Assembly: GCA_910583685.1 (NCBI GenBank)
Contig: CAJTXY010000010.1
Location: 1-40,759, forward strand
DNA length: 40,759 nt
Direction: 5' to 3'
Origin: an uncultured Bacilli bacterium
GTDB taxonomy: Bacteria > Bacillota_I > Bacilli_A > RF39 > UBA660
Shown here: piece after piece, positions 9,503 to 18,452 of the stretch
Numbering within the stretch: the first letter of the stretch is position 1
How the letters are laid out: every line of letters starts with the position of its first letter
The notes under the pieces: generated by a model
What the model was told of the DNA's origin: nothing
Databases searched by the model: none
What the model saw: only the letters and a program-made list of their open reading frames with translations
Position numbers and translations under genes: made by a program

Positions 9503-11455
9503 TTAATCATCATCCTTTTTATTAACTTGATATTTATTATTTCCTATTGTTCTATCTCTTATACTTTGTCTTTCTGGAGTACTATCTCGATGATGTTGAA
9601 TAGGATTTCTAATAGCACGATAAGCATTTCCTACCCGTTCTTTCATACTAGCCATATGCTTCTGTTCTGGTGTCATCATTAAGTTTGCACGATCTGATAT
9701 TTTTTTCATTTCCTCAAAGGCAGTACTTGCCATACCTGCTTTTGCTTGTTTGTCATACATATCATCCTGTAATAGTTCTTGATATTTTGATCTTTGGTCA
9801 GTACTCATAATTAATTGGTCCCTTGCAGAATCATAACGTCCTCCAACAGAATTAGTCACTTCCTGTCCAGTGGCAGGATCAATAGTTTTATAAGTCATTG
9901 CTTGTAATGCCCTTTTTTCATTCGATGTTAAACTTTGAGGATCTTTAGAAAATCTTTCATACAAGTCCTTTGCTGTAGCAGCTTTGTCTGCAAGATCGTA
10001 CTTTTTTGTTTTAGCATCCGCCAGTGTTCTTGTATTAATTCCGTATAATGAATTTAGTCTTCTACCAGCCATTCTTCGTTGTGCATCTTGTGCCCTTCTA
10101 TAGAAGAAACTTCCGTCTGTTGTTTGATCTCCTGTAATCATTTTTGCTATTCTTGCTCTTTGTGAACCATAGGCTGGTGGGGCTGCCTTACCCTGGGCTG
10201 CTGCCGTTGCGGCATCAGAACCTGCAGTTATAAACCCACTGGCTGCTCCAGCAAGTCCACCTCCAGCCATTAATGCTCCCGCTGCACCTAAAAGTCCACT
10301 CATACCTACTCCTCCTAGACCTGCTGATTTAATTCCAAGTGTAGTCGTAATAAATCGTGGGGCTTGTCTTGCAAAGAATAATAGGCCTAAGAATATGAAA
10401 ATTATAGAAATTGTTCCTACTACACCGCCTGCTTTATCAATTACTATTCCATTTACCATAATGTCTTGAATAATAAACATTACAAAATAGACAATAGCTA
10501 GACGGAGAAAGAGATCCAAATATGTTGAAATTACTGCTTTTGTCCAACTAGCAAAAGCTCCATCTTTTGCAGATTTAGGATCAATATAGCTAATAATTGG
10601 AATTGGTGCAATTAACCTTAAAATTGCTAGTTTAATTGCACGAATTGCAATATCAAGGGTGAAACCAATTATAATGATTACAAATAGGGCCCCAATAATT
10701 GCTCCTATTAATGAAGTATACGTAAATACAAAACGTTCTCCTTCATCTGTCTTACAATGATGCGTAAGCATATCTAAAATCGTAGATGGCGAAACATCAT
10801 CCGCCAAATAGTCTTTAATATCATCTTCTGCATCTGGACACATCCAATTGGCAGATTCAAATTCATTTGTTTCCCCAGGTTTTAGATTAATTCGGATAAA
10901 ACCTTTTAAAACAAGGGAAGATAGCTGATTTCCAGCATCTTTCATATTATTTCGTTCTTCTTCTCCTGTATCGAGCGAAGAGCCGATAATTAATTTAGCA
11001 AGTACATTTCGTTCTAGCACTCTATCTTGAAATTCATAAAGTGTTCCAAAAAGCAAACCATTTGCATTTAAATGGGCTTCATAGCTTCCCTCTTTTATTT
11101 CACCAGGTATATTTAAAGGCATTACTGCTACTAGCATAACTAAGGCTATTATTACTCTTGTTACAATTTGTGTGAATCCTTGTCCGCTTTTATCCCCGCC
11201 TAATTGATCGGGATTGACAATTACATTTAGCAAATTAATTGCTAGTTTAAAAAGAATGAATACCCCTAGTATAATCTGAATTCTACTAAAGAAGCTTTTT
11301 AATGTATCACCCTGTAAAATTGTAGTTGAGGAAACATTAAAGAAAATTTGATACATAATTACTAGTAAAGCATAAACACCTCTATCAAATATAGAAAACA
11401 GTTTTCTCCACTGTATCCCTACCCAATTAGCCTTATCATGGTCTGTCTGCGTCAT
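9503..11455 (-). CDS. VirB6/TrbL-like polytopic T4SS channel protein
   Basis: The 650-residue protein carries about six to eight membrane helices in residues 25-390, including LLVIMYQIFFNV, IIGALFVIIIIGF and a block up to about 360, then an Ala/Gly-rich hydrophobic stretch and a long charged cytoplasmic tail of about 230 residues. This matches the VirB6/TrbL family that forms the inner membrane pore. A loop with two Cys (residues 200-240) may be exported. The start has a full AGGAGGTGA site. It lies directly upstream of PrgI-like and VirB4 genes, as in known T4SS operons. The tail is an obvious place for contact with cytoplasmic partners. Confidence 0.85.
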   Translation of the reverse strand: MTQTDHDKANWVGIQWRKLFSIFDRGVYALLVIMYQIFFNVSSTTILQGDTLKSFFSRIQIILGVFILFKLAINLLNVIVNPDQLGGDKSGQGFTQIVTRVIIALVMLVAVMPLNIPGEIKEGSYEAHLNANGLLFGTLYEFQDRVLERNVLAKLIIGSSLDTGEEERNNMKDAGNQLSSLVLKGFIRINLKPGETNEFESANWMCPDAEDDIKDYLADDVSPSTILDMLTHHCKTDEGERFVFTYTSLIGAIIGALFVIIIIGFTLDIAIRAIKLAILRLIAPIPIISYIDPKSAKDGAFASWTKAVISTYLDLFLRLAIVYFVMFIIQDIMVNGIVIDKAGGVVGTISIIFIFLGLLFFARQAPRFITTTLGIKSAGLGGVGMSGLLGAAGALMAGGGLAGAASGFITAGSDAATAAAQGKAAPPAYGSQRARIAKMITGDQTTDGSFFYRRAQDAQRRMAGRRLNSLYGINTRTLADAKTKKYDLADKAATAKDLYERFSKDPQSLTSNEKRALQAMTYKTIDPATGQEVTNSVGGRYDSARDQLIMSTDQRSKYQELLQDDMYDKQAKAGMASTAFEEMKKISDRANLMMTPEQKHMASMKERVGNAYRAIRNPIQHHRDSTPERQSIRDRTIGNNKYQVNKKDDD

Positions 11456-11478
11456 AATGATTCACCTCCTTTTTCTTT

Positions 11479-13038
11479 TTATTGAATTCCACAAGTTGGA
11501 TCTACAACTGAGTTATTTATAAGTGTTATCATTAGGCCAATCAAAGTTGGTAATAAGAATAGCAATAATGCTGCTATTAGTCTTTTTACTAATTTTTGTT
11601 GAGCTTTTTTCATATTCTCATCATCTGATGCCCATATTACTTTTATGAAATCTATACTACTTAAAATAACGACTAAAATTGGTCCGATGATTTTAATATA
11701 ATTTAAAAGTTTTTGAATTAGGTAAGCTAGAGAATCCTCATCTTCTACATCTCCCAAAATAGTTCCACAGTCTTGTGGGTTTCCATATACAGATAGATCC
11801 ATACTGCTCAATTTTACAAGCTTTCGATAACTTGAATCGATTCTTTTTGCTAGAGCTGACTTTTCATCGTCTGTTAAATTAGAGGATCTAATTTTACTTT
11901 TTAAATCCTTTCTAATAGTTACAAGTTTATCAGATGCTTTTTTTGCTCTATCAATAATGTCTTGATATCCCTCTTCTTTATCACAACCATTTACTAGTGA
12001 ATCCACTTCGTCTAGTAAAGATGTAATGTTTTCGTATTCTACAACTCTCGTATTTGCCGTTGTGAAGTCCCAGTCTCCATCATTTTTTAGTTCATTTTCT
12101 AAAGTGGAAATTTTAGATTCTGCTGTGGCCATTTTCTCCTGTGTTTTATTTAAATTTTCTTTACATATTTTTCCTTTATCTAGTTTGTAAATAGTATAGT
12201 TATGGTCATTATTAATCAAAGTGTTTTTTTCATCTTCGTTTTGATTATCTTTTACATCACCTGTTGCTGCATACCACTTTGCCACTCCATTTTTACTATC
12301 ATAAAATATTTTTTCTGGGCAGACATTTGGCTTTGAAGAATACTTTTCTATATAATTGTGTATAGAGTCATAATAACCTTTTAAAGTTACAACACCTGTT
12401 GTATGACTATCTGCTAGGAAGGTATAGTCTTTCTTTCCATTCCACCAAAACCCTTCCATTTTTCGTGCTACCCCGTTAATATCTTCTGCATAGCTGCTTA
12501 AATATTTTGTTCTATAGTAATGTACTTTTATCGTTGCCGGATTACCATCACTATTTTTATAATTACAATCTTTATCAATCACTGTACCAGATCCTACTTT
12601 TTGTGTTCCTGATGCAGTTAGTTTATAAGTATGTGATTTATGGTCTTTATTTTTTTTAAATGATCTATATGTATCTCCTTTAGCCGTATAATTTTTTAAT
12701 TCCCAATATCCATCATTAAGGGTGAAACTTTCAGGGCAACTATTTCCTACTGTATTTATCTTTTTAAACCAGTTAGATTCTAATCTTTCAAACTCTGATG
12801 GTTTCATTTGTATTTCTGGTAGACCACTTCTACTTGTTTTATACTTTACTGCCTCTAACTGGCCATCTACATACAATAGTTTAATAGTATATGTAACATC
12901 GGTATTTCCTTCTGTTACTTTTGTTGTATAAAAACACTTAAAAGCTGGGGCACTATTATACGCTTTTGTGTTTGTTGGCACAAAAAATAATAAGGCTGCT
13001 AATAAAATAATTGTTAAAATTCCTTTTCTATTTCTCAT
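11479..13038 (-). CDS. Exported ectodomain fused to VirB2-like two-helix module
   Basis: A signal-peptide-like start (LLAALLFFVPTNTKA) is followed by about 400 exported residues with scattered Cys and a probable coiled coil (about 295-400), then two C-terminal membrane helices around a short basic loop (SSDDENMKKAQQKLVKRLI is the matching type in its neighbour). This last section aligns clearly with the whole core of the VirB2-like protein at 13126-13479: IGPILVVIL matches IGIPLLLVIL and the KxAQxxLxKR loop is common to both. It looks like a pilin-type or minor-pilin module carrying a large head, perhaps a tip or surface subunit. That role is inference; no known domain is seen in the ectodomain. 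Confidence 0.7.
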   Translation of the reverse strand: MRNRKGILTIILLAALLFFVPTNTKAYNSAPAFKCFYTTKVTEGNTDVTYTIKLLYVDGQLEAVKYKTSRSGLPEIQMKPSEFERLESNWFKKINTVGNSCPESFTLNDGYWELKNYTAKGDTYRSFKKNKDHKSHTYKLTASGTQKVGSGTVIDKDCNYKNSDGNPATIKVHYYRTKYLSSYAEDINGVARKMEGFWWNGKKDYTFLADSHTTGVVTLKGYYDSIHNYIEKYSSKPNVCPEKIFYDSKNGVAKWYAATGDVKDNQNEDEKNTLINNDHNYTIYKLDKGKICKENLNKTQEKMATAESKISTLENELKNDGDWDFTTANTRVVEYENITSLLDEVDSLVNGCDKEEGYQDIIDRAKKASDKLVTIRKDLKSKIRSSNLTDDEKSALAKRIDSSYRKLVKLSSMDLSVYGNPQDCGTILGDVEDEDSLAYLIQKLLNYIKIIGPILVVILSSIDFIKVIWASDDENMKKAQQKLVKRLIAALLLFLLPTLIGLMITLINNSVVDPTCGIQ

Positions 13039-13081
13039 AATTTCACTCCAATAGCACTATATGATAATTATATCAAATCAA

Positions 13082-13112
13082 TAAAAAAATAGCAACGTTC
13101 TTATTGCTATTT
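13082..13112 (-). terminator. Terminator between VirB2-like pilin and downstream T4SS genes
   Basis: A 9-bp stem (13087-13095 with 13104-13112) is followed on the minus strand by a T-rich run. It sits between the small VirB2-like gene and the rest of the T4SS genes. Partial read-through would give excess pilin over channel proteins, a common arrangement for major pilins. Confidence 0.75.
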
Positions 13113-13125
13113 GTTTTGAATTCTT

Positions 13126-13479
13126 TTACCTGTGTCCTGCTGCTTCCCAACAGTTTTTCCAACTATTGTCAAGTGTTACATCACTGTCTTGTGCAGTAGA
13201 TGATACAATAGACATAATAACTGTTACAAGTGTCATTACAAAGAAGATAGCAACTGCATAAATACAGCGTTTAATTAAACGAGATTGTGCTGCTTTTACC
13301 TCTTTATCATCACTTGAAATAACAGCTTTTCCTAAGTCAATAGTTCCAAGTATTACTAAAAGTAGAGGAATACCGATTTGAATAATTGGAAAAACTCCAT
13401 TACGGATTACCCTTACAATTGGTAATAGCCCACTACATTGATCATTAATTTGTGTTGCTATTTGAAATAAATCTAACAT
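13126..13479 (-). CDS. VirB2/TrbC-like pilin
   Basis: The 117-residue protein has two membrane helices (about 33-50 and 70-95) separated by a short loop with SSDDKEVKAAQ and a KR pair. This is the VirB2/TrbC layout that forms T4SS pili; pilin-like proteins of mycoplasma integrative elements have the same form. No clear cleavable signal is visible. One Cys lies near the N-terminus and one near the end. It has its own strong promoter and is followed by a terminator, which supports high expression. Its core is duplicated in the larger protein at 11479-13038. Confidence 0.75.
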   Translation of the reverse strand: MLDLFQIATQINDQCSGLLPIVRVIRNGVFPIIQIGIPLLLVILGTIDLGKAVISSDDKEVKAAQSRLIKRCIYAVAIFFVMTLVTVIMSIVSSTAQDSDVTLDNSWKNCWEAAGHR

Positions 13480-13505
13480 TTTATAACCTCTCTTTCGCTA
13501 CTAAT

Positions 13506-13535
13506 ATCATACACTATTTATAAGAAATTTGTCAA
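13506..13535 (-). promoter_or_regulatory. Promoter of the T4SS half
   Basis: On the minus strand, TTGACA (13530-13535) and TATGAT (13506-13511) are separated by 18 bp. The site lies directly after the cpaE-like stop codon, so the VirB2-like gene and perhaps everything downstream can be transcribed independently of the Tad genes. Confidence 0.75.
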
Positions 13536-13540
13536 TCTTT

Positions 13541-14521
13541 TTAAAATTTGAAAAGTCCTAGTATTTTATTGTCCTCTTTTTCTTCTTTTTCCTTGAAAAT
13601 TAATCCGATTCTTGACAAAAAGTCTGTGAGAATCTCATTTCTTTTTCTCTCATCTAATGGCGGGATATTATAAAACACCTTTGCTTTCGCTTCATATTCA
13701 AAATCTACAATATCTTTATTGGTTAGTAAGCTTTTATTTAGTACAATTCTTTTTCCCTTTAATTCATTAAAGGCATTTCTATTCTTTCTCATTAATTTGT
13801 TCAATTTAATCGAACTAGGCTCTACTAAATAAAGCACATCACCACAAGCAGATTCATCTTCACAATCATTTAAATCAATTAACACCACTTTTGCCTCTTT
13901 TACTTTTGCTAGTTCTCCAGCTAGAGCGGTTGAAGATGTTGAAATCACATTTTTCATATTAAAGTATGAAAGATCGTGACGATTTACCTCAATTGCGTAA
14001 ACTTTATCACCATATACTAGTTCCAATTCTTTTTTTAACATATAAATTAATGTGGTTGCTCCTGCATGATCTGTAATATTTTTAATACCAATGATGTGAT
14101 TTCCTGCTATCACTCTATCACTTACTGCATCTGTTAATTCATTTAATTGTTGGATATGTGCTACATCTTTATAACTATTTGGATGATCTAGCAGATACTT
14201 TACTCCATCCATATTTGTTGTAAAGTTATAGATTCCCATTGAAATAATTTTAGTTAAAAAAGAAGATGATGAAGTGACCTCATCATTTGGTAATAAAAAT
14301 ATTAGTTTTTCAATATCTAAACCTAATGATAATTTTTGTATATTAGATACATCATTATAATCTTTAATCGCGGTTAAATCTACAATCATTCTTCCAAAAA
14401 AGAAATTTTTAAACATATCTACGATTTCTTCCGCTTCAAATTCTCCAGAAATACTTTTTATTACATCGATGTCTAATAATGCTAATGCTTCTCTTTGCTC
14501 ATTGGCAACAATTACGTTCAT
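13541..14521 (-). CDS. cpaE: CpaE/TadZ-like pilus localisation protein with degenerate P-loop
   Basis: The 326-residue protein has an N-terminal receiver-like domain (MNVIVANEQREALALLDID and a VDLTAIKDY strand) and a C-terminal MinD/ParA-like domain. Its P-loop region reads NITDHAGATTLIYML, keeping the GATTL of CpaE/TadZ proteins but losing the usual GG and obvious signature lysine. TadZ/CpaE proteins place the Tad machine at the cell membrane and often have weak ATPase motifs. It lies 3 bp after the TadE-like gene and ends the Tad segment. Degeneracy may mean nucleotide binding without hydrolysis. Confidence 0.8.
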   Translation of the reverse strand: MNVIVANEQREALALLDIDVIKSISGEFEAEEIVDMFKNFFFGRMIVDLTAIKDYNDVSNIQKLSLGLDIEKLIFLLPNDEVTSSSSFLTKIISMGIYNFTTNMDGVKYLLDHPNSYKDVAHIQQLNELTDAVSDRVIAGNHIIGIKNITDHAGATTLIYMLKKELELVYGDKVYAIEVNRHDLSYFNMKNVISTSSTALAGELAKVKEAKVVLIDLNDCEDESACGDVLYLVEPSSIKLNKLMRKNRNAFNELKGKRIVLNKSLLTNKDIVDFEYEAKAKVFYNIPPLDERKRNEILTDFLSRIGLIFKEKEEKEDNKILGLFKF

Positions 14522-14525
14522 ATCA

Positions 14526-15113
14526 TCACCTACCTATTGCTTGCAAGAAGGAATCCCTTAACTGTCCTAATGAAGAAGAAATTCCTCCTCCACCTGCAGA
14601 ATATTTTTCTGTAATTGAGATTGATGGTTGATAAGTATTAGGATTTCTACCACTATTCATACTTGTTTTATTGGTATAAACCGTTTTTGTAGAACCCTTT
14701 ACTTTAAAAAATTCAATGTGAGGTAAAATTTGATTAATAATTGGGAAGTCAATACTGATAAAAGTAGTTACTTCTGCATAATTTTTCCCTAGTTCTGATT
14801 GTCCTTCTACACTGATATTTTCAATGCAATAAAGTCCACTACTACAATCACAGTTACTACCACAATTTGCATTTGCTGCTGTCACATATGAACTTGCTGG
14901 TTTATAGCCTATTTGTTTTAGATAGCTATTAATTTTTTCTTGAGCTCCTGGATTTTTTAAATTTCCTTCATATGACTCATACACGTCAATTATTTTATTT
15001 TTCGCACGAAATGCTTTGGTATAATTTACAGAAAATGCTAAGTATCCACTAACTAGTACAATAAAAACTAAAATAAATTGAATATTGATTACGCCTCCTA
15101 GTGCATCACGCAT
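14526..15113 (-). CDS. TadE-like pseudopilin
   Basis: An N-terminal ALGG, then VINIQFILVFIVLVSGYLAF, gives the short leader and single helix of TadE/TadG minor pilins, with Gln at the position where a Glu is usual. The exported part has four Cys close together (NCGSNCDCSSGLYC) and ends in a Gly/Ser-rich tail. GGTGAGG precedes the start. It lies 29 bp after the Flp-like gene, a standard Tad order. It probably caps or primes the pilus; the Cys cluster suggests a disulphide-stabilised loop. Confidence 0.75.
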   Translation of the reverse strand: MRDALGGVINIQFILVFIVLVSGYLAFSVNYTKAFRAKNKIIDVYESYEGNLKNPGAQEKINSYLKQIGYKPASSYVTAANANCGSNCDCSSGLYCIENISVEGQSELGKNYAEVTTFISIDFPIINQILPHIEFFKVKGSTKTVYTNKTSMNSGRNPNTYQPSISITEKYSAGGGGISSSLGQLRDSFLQAIGR

Positions 15114-15142
15114 TTACCTCACCTCTTCTCATAAATACTTCT

Positions 15143-15310
15143 TTATCTTGGAGTTTGAATTACACTATTGTTTTTATCAACAGTATCCCATTGACTGTTA
15201 ATACTACCTTGAATTCTTGGCCAAATTACAACTGTAAAGAATCCAATTACTGCTGCTACTGCAATAATTGTAATTACTGTTAAACTTAATTCTCCTGTTG
15301 CTGCTTTCAT
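15143..15310 (-). CDS. Flp-like major pilin (55 residues)
   Basis: This short frame encodes MKAATGELSL, a hydrophobic helix (TVITIIAVAAVIGFFTVVIW) and a polar tail ending VIQTPR. Size, the Gly-Glu junction at residues 6-7, single helix and position between TadC and TadE fit Flp pilin, the subunit of Tad pili. GGAGAG lies about 9 nt before the ATG and a promoter lies just upstream (15347-15375). In most Flp pilins the conserved Glu is +5 from the processing site, whereas here Glu follows the Gly directly, so processing may differ. No homologous second copy is seen in the window. Confidence 0.82.
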   Translation of the reverse strand: MKAATGELSLTVITIIAVAAVIGFFTVVIWPRIQGSINSQWDTVDKNNSVIQTPR

Positions 15311-15346
15311 TTATTTATCTCTCCTTTCTATTATTCATACATTTTT

Positions 15347-15375
15347 ATTATAGCAATTTTTATGTTGTTTTACAA
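15347..15375 (-). promoter_or_regulatory. Promoter of the Flp-like pilin gene
   Basis: TTGTAA (15370-15375) and TATAAT (15347-15352) are separated by 17 bp on the minus strand, 37 bp upstream of the pilin ATG. A dedicated promoter would allow pilin to be made in excess. Confidence 0.7.
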
Positions 15376-15393
15376 CTCTTGATTTACAAACTT

Positions 15394-16200
15394 TTACATT
15401 TGGAACATTGACAGCATTGAGATTAAAATGATAACCATAACACCTAAGCCAGTTGTTACTAACATAATCATTGTTTGATTTTCCATATGATTTAAGCGTT
15501 CTTTATATTTTGTCTCTCTTGCTTTATTTTGAAGATTAGAAACTGTTCTTGAAAACATCATCAGTCTTTCTTGCTTTTTCTCTTGTGATCCTAAACCTAA
15601 ACGATATAATAGTCTCATCATACGCATAGAATCCCGTACTGGGTAAAGATTTGCAAATTCCATATAAGGATCAATACTTGCATCTCCAGCATTGATTTTT
15701 TCTACCATTTGTCTCAATCCTGGTTTAAAAATATTAGGTGCATCATCAATAGACTTTGCAATCGCAACAGGCACGGTATAATGCTGAATTAAAATTTCTA
15801 AACTTTTTAAATAGTATGGCAACATTATGTCAATTTCATGCAAATGTGCTTTATAATACTTTTTTAATCCAAAGTATTGATTTTTATATAAAATAAGTGC
15901 GATTACTAATGAAAACACGGTATTCAGTAATACTTTTCCAAAATCAAATGCCGCTGTCCCATTTGTATTAAACATTACAAAGGCAATTGCAAAAGCGATT
16001 AAAGCAATCATCATTCTTTGCCTTATTAATACTTTAATATCTACATCTTCTCCAAATTTTGCATATACTAAAAACTCATAATCATCTTCTATAAATCTAG
16101 AAGTAATCGGTTCCATATCGGTTATAAATTTTTCTTTATCAATTGTTTTATTATAGAATAATATGGCTAAAATAACAGCACCAACGATCAATATTTCCAT
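15394..16200 (-). CDS. tadC: TadC-like inner membrane platform protein (T2SF family)
   Basis: The 268-residue protein has an N-terminal helix, a pair of helices around 65-105, a cytoplasmic helical T2SF domain (YYLKSLEILIQHYTVPVAIA, then GLRQMVEKINAGD) and a C-terminal helix pair. T2SF proteins form the platform on which the CpaF ATPase acts to polymerise pilin. Its ATG overlaps the TadB-like stop by one base (TAATG), so the two are coupled and probably heteromeric. Confidence 0.88.
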   Translation of the reverse strand: MEILIVGAVILAILFYNKTIDKEKFITDMEPITSRFIEDDYEFLVYAKFGEDVDIKVLIRQRMMIALIAFAIAFVMFNTNGTAAFDFGKVLLNTVFSLVIALILYKNQYFGLKKYYKAHLHEIDIMLPYYLKSLEILIQHYTVPVAIAKSIDDAPNIFKPGLRQMVEKINAGDASIDPYMEFANLYPVRDSMRMMRLLYRLGLGSQEKKQERLMMFSRTVSNLQNKARETKYKERLNHMENQTMIMLVTTGLGVMVIILISMLSMFQM

Positions 16201-17093
16201 TATTCAGCACCTACATTCTCGTTGTAGTATTTTTCTCCTTTAAGAAGAAACCAACTATTTAAAATTAAAATTATGTGTAGTAAGAAAGTTACATACCAAG
16301 TGTCTAAGAGTGCAATGTAAGACTCTTTTCCAAGTAGGTATTGTACTAGCATTACCATAATATATAGCATAACACCAAATTGCAAAAAGGATTTATGGAA
16401 AGTAGCTCTTTCTATTCTATCACGATATACGCTCTCTACTAACATATCGATATCTAGTTGCATATTATCAAGTGAATCCATATAGTTTTGAGCACCTTCT
16501 TTTGTTATTTGTAAAAATAATTGATGCATATTTTTTACAATATAATATGGATATAGATTATTCATATACTCTAATGATTCATCAATACTACCATTTTGAT
16601 AGGCAAGTTCTATCATTCTATCGACGTCACCTGCAATTGGATCTTCCAAAATTCCAGATGCCTTTACTCCTTCTAATGATTTTACAAAGGACTGGGTAGT
16701 AGCAAACTCCATTATAGTATTGGTTGTATATACTTGTATTTGTTCAAATATAAATTCACTATATACTCTTTTACATCTTAAAAATGAGAGATATGGCACT
16801 ACCATAATTGCTGCGATCACATAGATGATGCTGACAATTAAATTGTAGAAATAAAGATATGATACAATGGCTGCAAAGCCACCAAAGATCACTACTTGAA
16901 CTGTATATTGTCTAGCAGTATATTCTTGACCTAATTCTTTTGTCTTCTCTCTTACAATTTTGAAAGAGTATGGGGCAAATTTATCATAGACTACTTGTAC
17001 TTGTTCTGTGATAAATTTACCAACATTTTCTCCTTTATAATTACGATATAATAATACGACTATCGCAATTGCTAATAATAGGAATAATACCAT
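16200..17093 (-). CDS. tadB: TadB-like inner membrane platform protein (T2SF family)
   Basis: The 297-residue protein begins with a membrane helix, has a second helix pair near 70-105, then a cytoplasmic T2SF-type helical domain (IQVYTTNTIMEFATTQSFV) and two C-terminal helices. It is the TadB partner of the TadC-like protein. The start overlaps the CpaF stop by one base, and its own stop overlaps the TadC start, so cpaF-tadB-tadC form a tightly coupled unit. Confidence 0.88.
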   Translation of the reverse strand: MVLFLLLAIAIVVLLYRNYKGENVGKFITEQVQVVYDKFAPYSFKIVREKTKELGQEYTARQYTVQVVIFGGFAAIVSYLYFYNLIVSIIYVIAAIMVVPYLSFLRCKRVYSEFIFEQIQVYTTNTIMEFATTQSFVKSLEGVKASGILEDPIAGDVDRMIELAYQNGSIDESLEYMNNLYPYYIVKNMHQLFLQITKEGAQNYMDSLDNMQLDIDMLVESVYRDRIERATFHKSFLQFGVMLYIMVMLVQYLLGKESYIALLDTWYVTFLLHIILILNSWFLLKGEKYYNENVGAE

Positions 17094-18424
17094 TACACAT
17101 TACCTCCAATCACTCCAGGCTCTTCTCTTGGCACATTACTAGAAACATTTGGCATTTGTGAGTTTGGAATCACAGGCTGTATTACTGGTGTTTGCTCTTT
17201 TACTGTAGGTGTTGGTGTTACCAACTCAGGAGAGTTATGAGTTGGCTGTTGTACTTGTTGCGTGATTATTTGTGGTTCTATATGCTGTTGTGGAGCCACT
17301 ACAGTAGATGGTGCCTGTATCGTTGGTGTTATAGTTTCCTCTTTCTTCTCTTCTTTAAATGGATCTTCTGCCATATGAGAAGTAATCTGTGTAATATCTA
17401 TATTTTGATTTTCTAAATATTCACGCAAATGCTTACTTGGTTGATGTTGAATTGGTTCTTTTCCAAATTGTTTTTGATATAAAATTCTACTTTGTGGTTT
17501 ATTATCATCATCTACATAGAATTCTACTACTTCATCTACTTCACGGTGGAATTTACCATGTTCTTTACTATAGTAAGCCTTAATGTGAACACCTAATTGA
17601 ATATAACGATAAATTGTTGTCAAAAATTGATTAACATCAATATCTGTCTCTAACAAACTGTAAAGACGATATGGAATAGCACTTGCTTTGTCTGCATGAA
17701 TGGTTGATAAGATATTGTGTCCTGAAGAAATTGAATTTCTAACTGCTGTTACTGCTTCTGCACTACGTACTTCTGATAGTAGAATCCATTTTGGATTTTG
17801 ACGCATACAGGTAACTAGTACTTCTGAGTAACTTGCAATGTTATTTGTTTTCATCGCTACAATATCTCGTTGTGGAAAAATTCTATCTAAATGCAATTCC
17901 AAGGTGTCTTCAATTGTGATAATTTTTTCATTCACTTTTGTATGAGATGCTAAATACTTAACAAACTCTGTTTTACCAGAACCAGTTTCACCACTAACGA
18001 TAATATTACAGTGACCTTCTACACATTTAATTAAGATATCGTGAATATCAGGTGTGAAATAATCTTCTTTTAGTAGTTTTTCTTTTTCTAGTCTGATTTT
18101 AGCAGGTGTTTTACGAATAACACATGCAATTCCATTCGTTGCAATGGATGCATGGACAAAGTTTAGACGTAATTCACTAGACTCAGCATCTAAAAATGGT
18201 TTGGCATTATTGAAGGTCGTTCCCATTACATTAGAACACTGAAAAGCAAGGCGTTCCATAAATTCTGGAGTAGCGCCCGGCACTTGTACACGAATGGAAC
18301 CTTGAGTTAAGGAACGAATCCATATTTGTCCTCCATTACAATAGGATATATCGGTAATATCATCATTATCTAAAAGAGGCTTTAACGGCCCAAAGTCTAA
18401 TTTGTCAAAAAGATTTTCGTTCAC
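17093..18424 (-). CDS. tadA: CpaF/TadA pilus assembly ATPase
   Basis: The protein (443 residues from the GTG at 18424) carries Walker A GETGSGKT, the Asp box ITIEDTLEL, Walker B ILLSEVRSAEA and a conserved GHNILSTIHAD histidine box, which define secretion ATPases of the CpaF/TadA family. The enzyme drives Flp polymerisation from the cytoplasm. After the core (about residue 355) there is a Pro/Thr/Gln/Val-rich tail of about 90 residues that is not typical of the family. GAAGGG precedes the start by about 11 nt; TTG 18433 and GTG 18436 are alternatives but sit too close to that site. Confidence 0.93.
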   Translation of the reverse strand: MNENLFDKLDFGPLKPLLDNDDITDISYCNGGQIWIRSLTQGSIRVQVPGATPEFMERLAFQCSNVMGTTFNNAKPFLDAESSELRLNFVHASIATNGIACVIRKTPAKIRLEKEKLLKEDYFTPDIHDILIKCVEGHCNIIVSGETGSGKTEFVKYLASHTKVNEKIITIEDTLELHLDRIFPQRDIVAMKTNNIASYSEVLVTCMRQNPKWILLSEVRSAEAVTAVRNSISSGHNILSTIHADKASAIPYRLYSLLETDIDVNQFLTTIYRYIQLGVHIKAYYSKEHGKFHREVDEVVEFYVDDDNKPQSRILYQKQFGKEPIQHQPSKHLREYLENQNIDITQITSHMAEDPFKEEKKEETITPTIQAPSTVVAPQQHIEPQIITQQVQQPTHNSPELVTPTPTVKEQTPVIQPVIPNSQMPNVSSNVPREEPGVIGGNV

Positions 18425-18452
18425 AAAACTCAACACCCTTCTTTTTTTCTTT

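Noticed and set aside
15101..15283. A plus-strand 60-residue frame
   Set aside because: It is the antisense shadow of the Flp-like pilin gene, which has a promoter, ribosome site and correct position on the minus strand.
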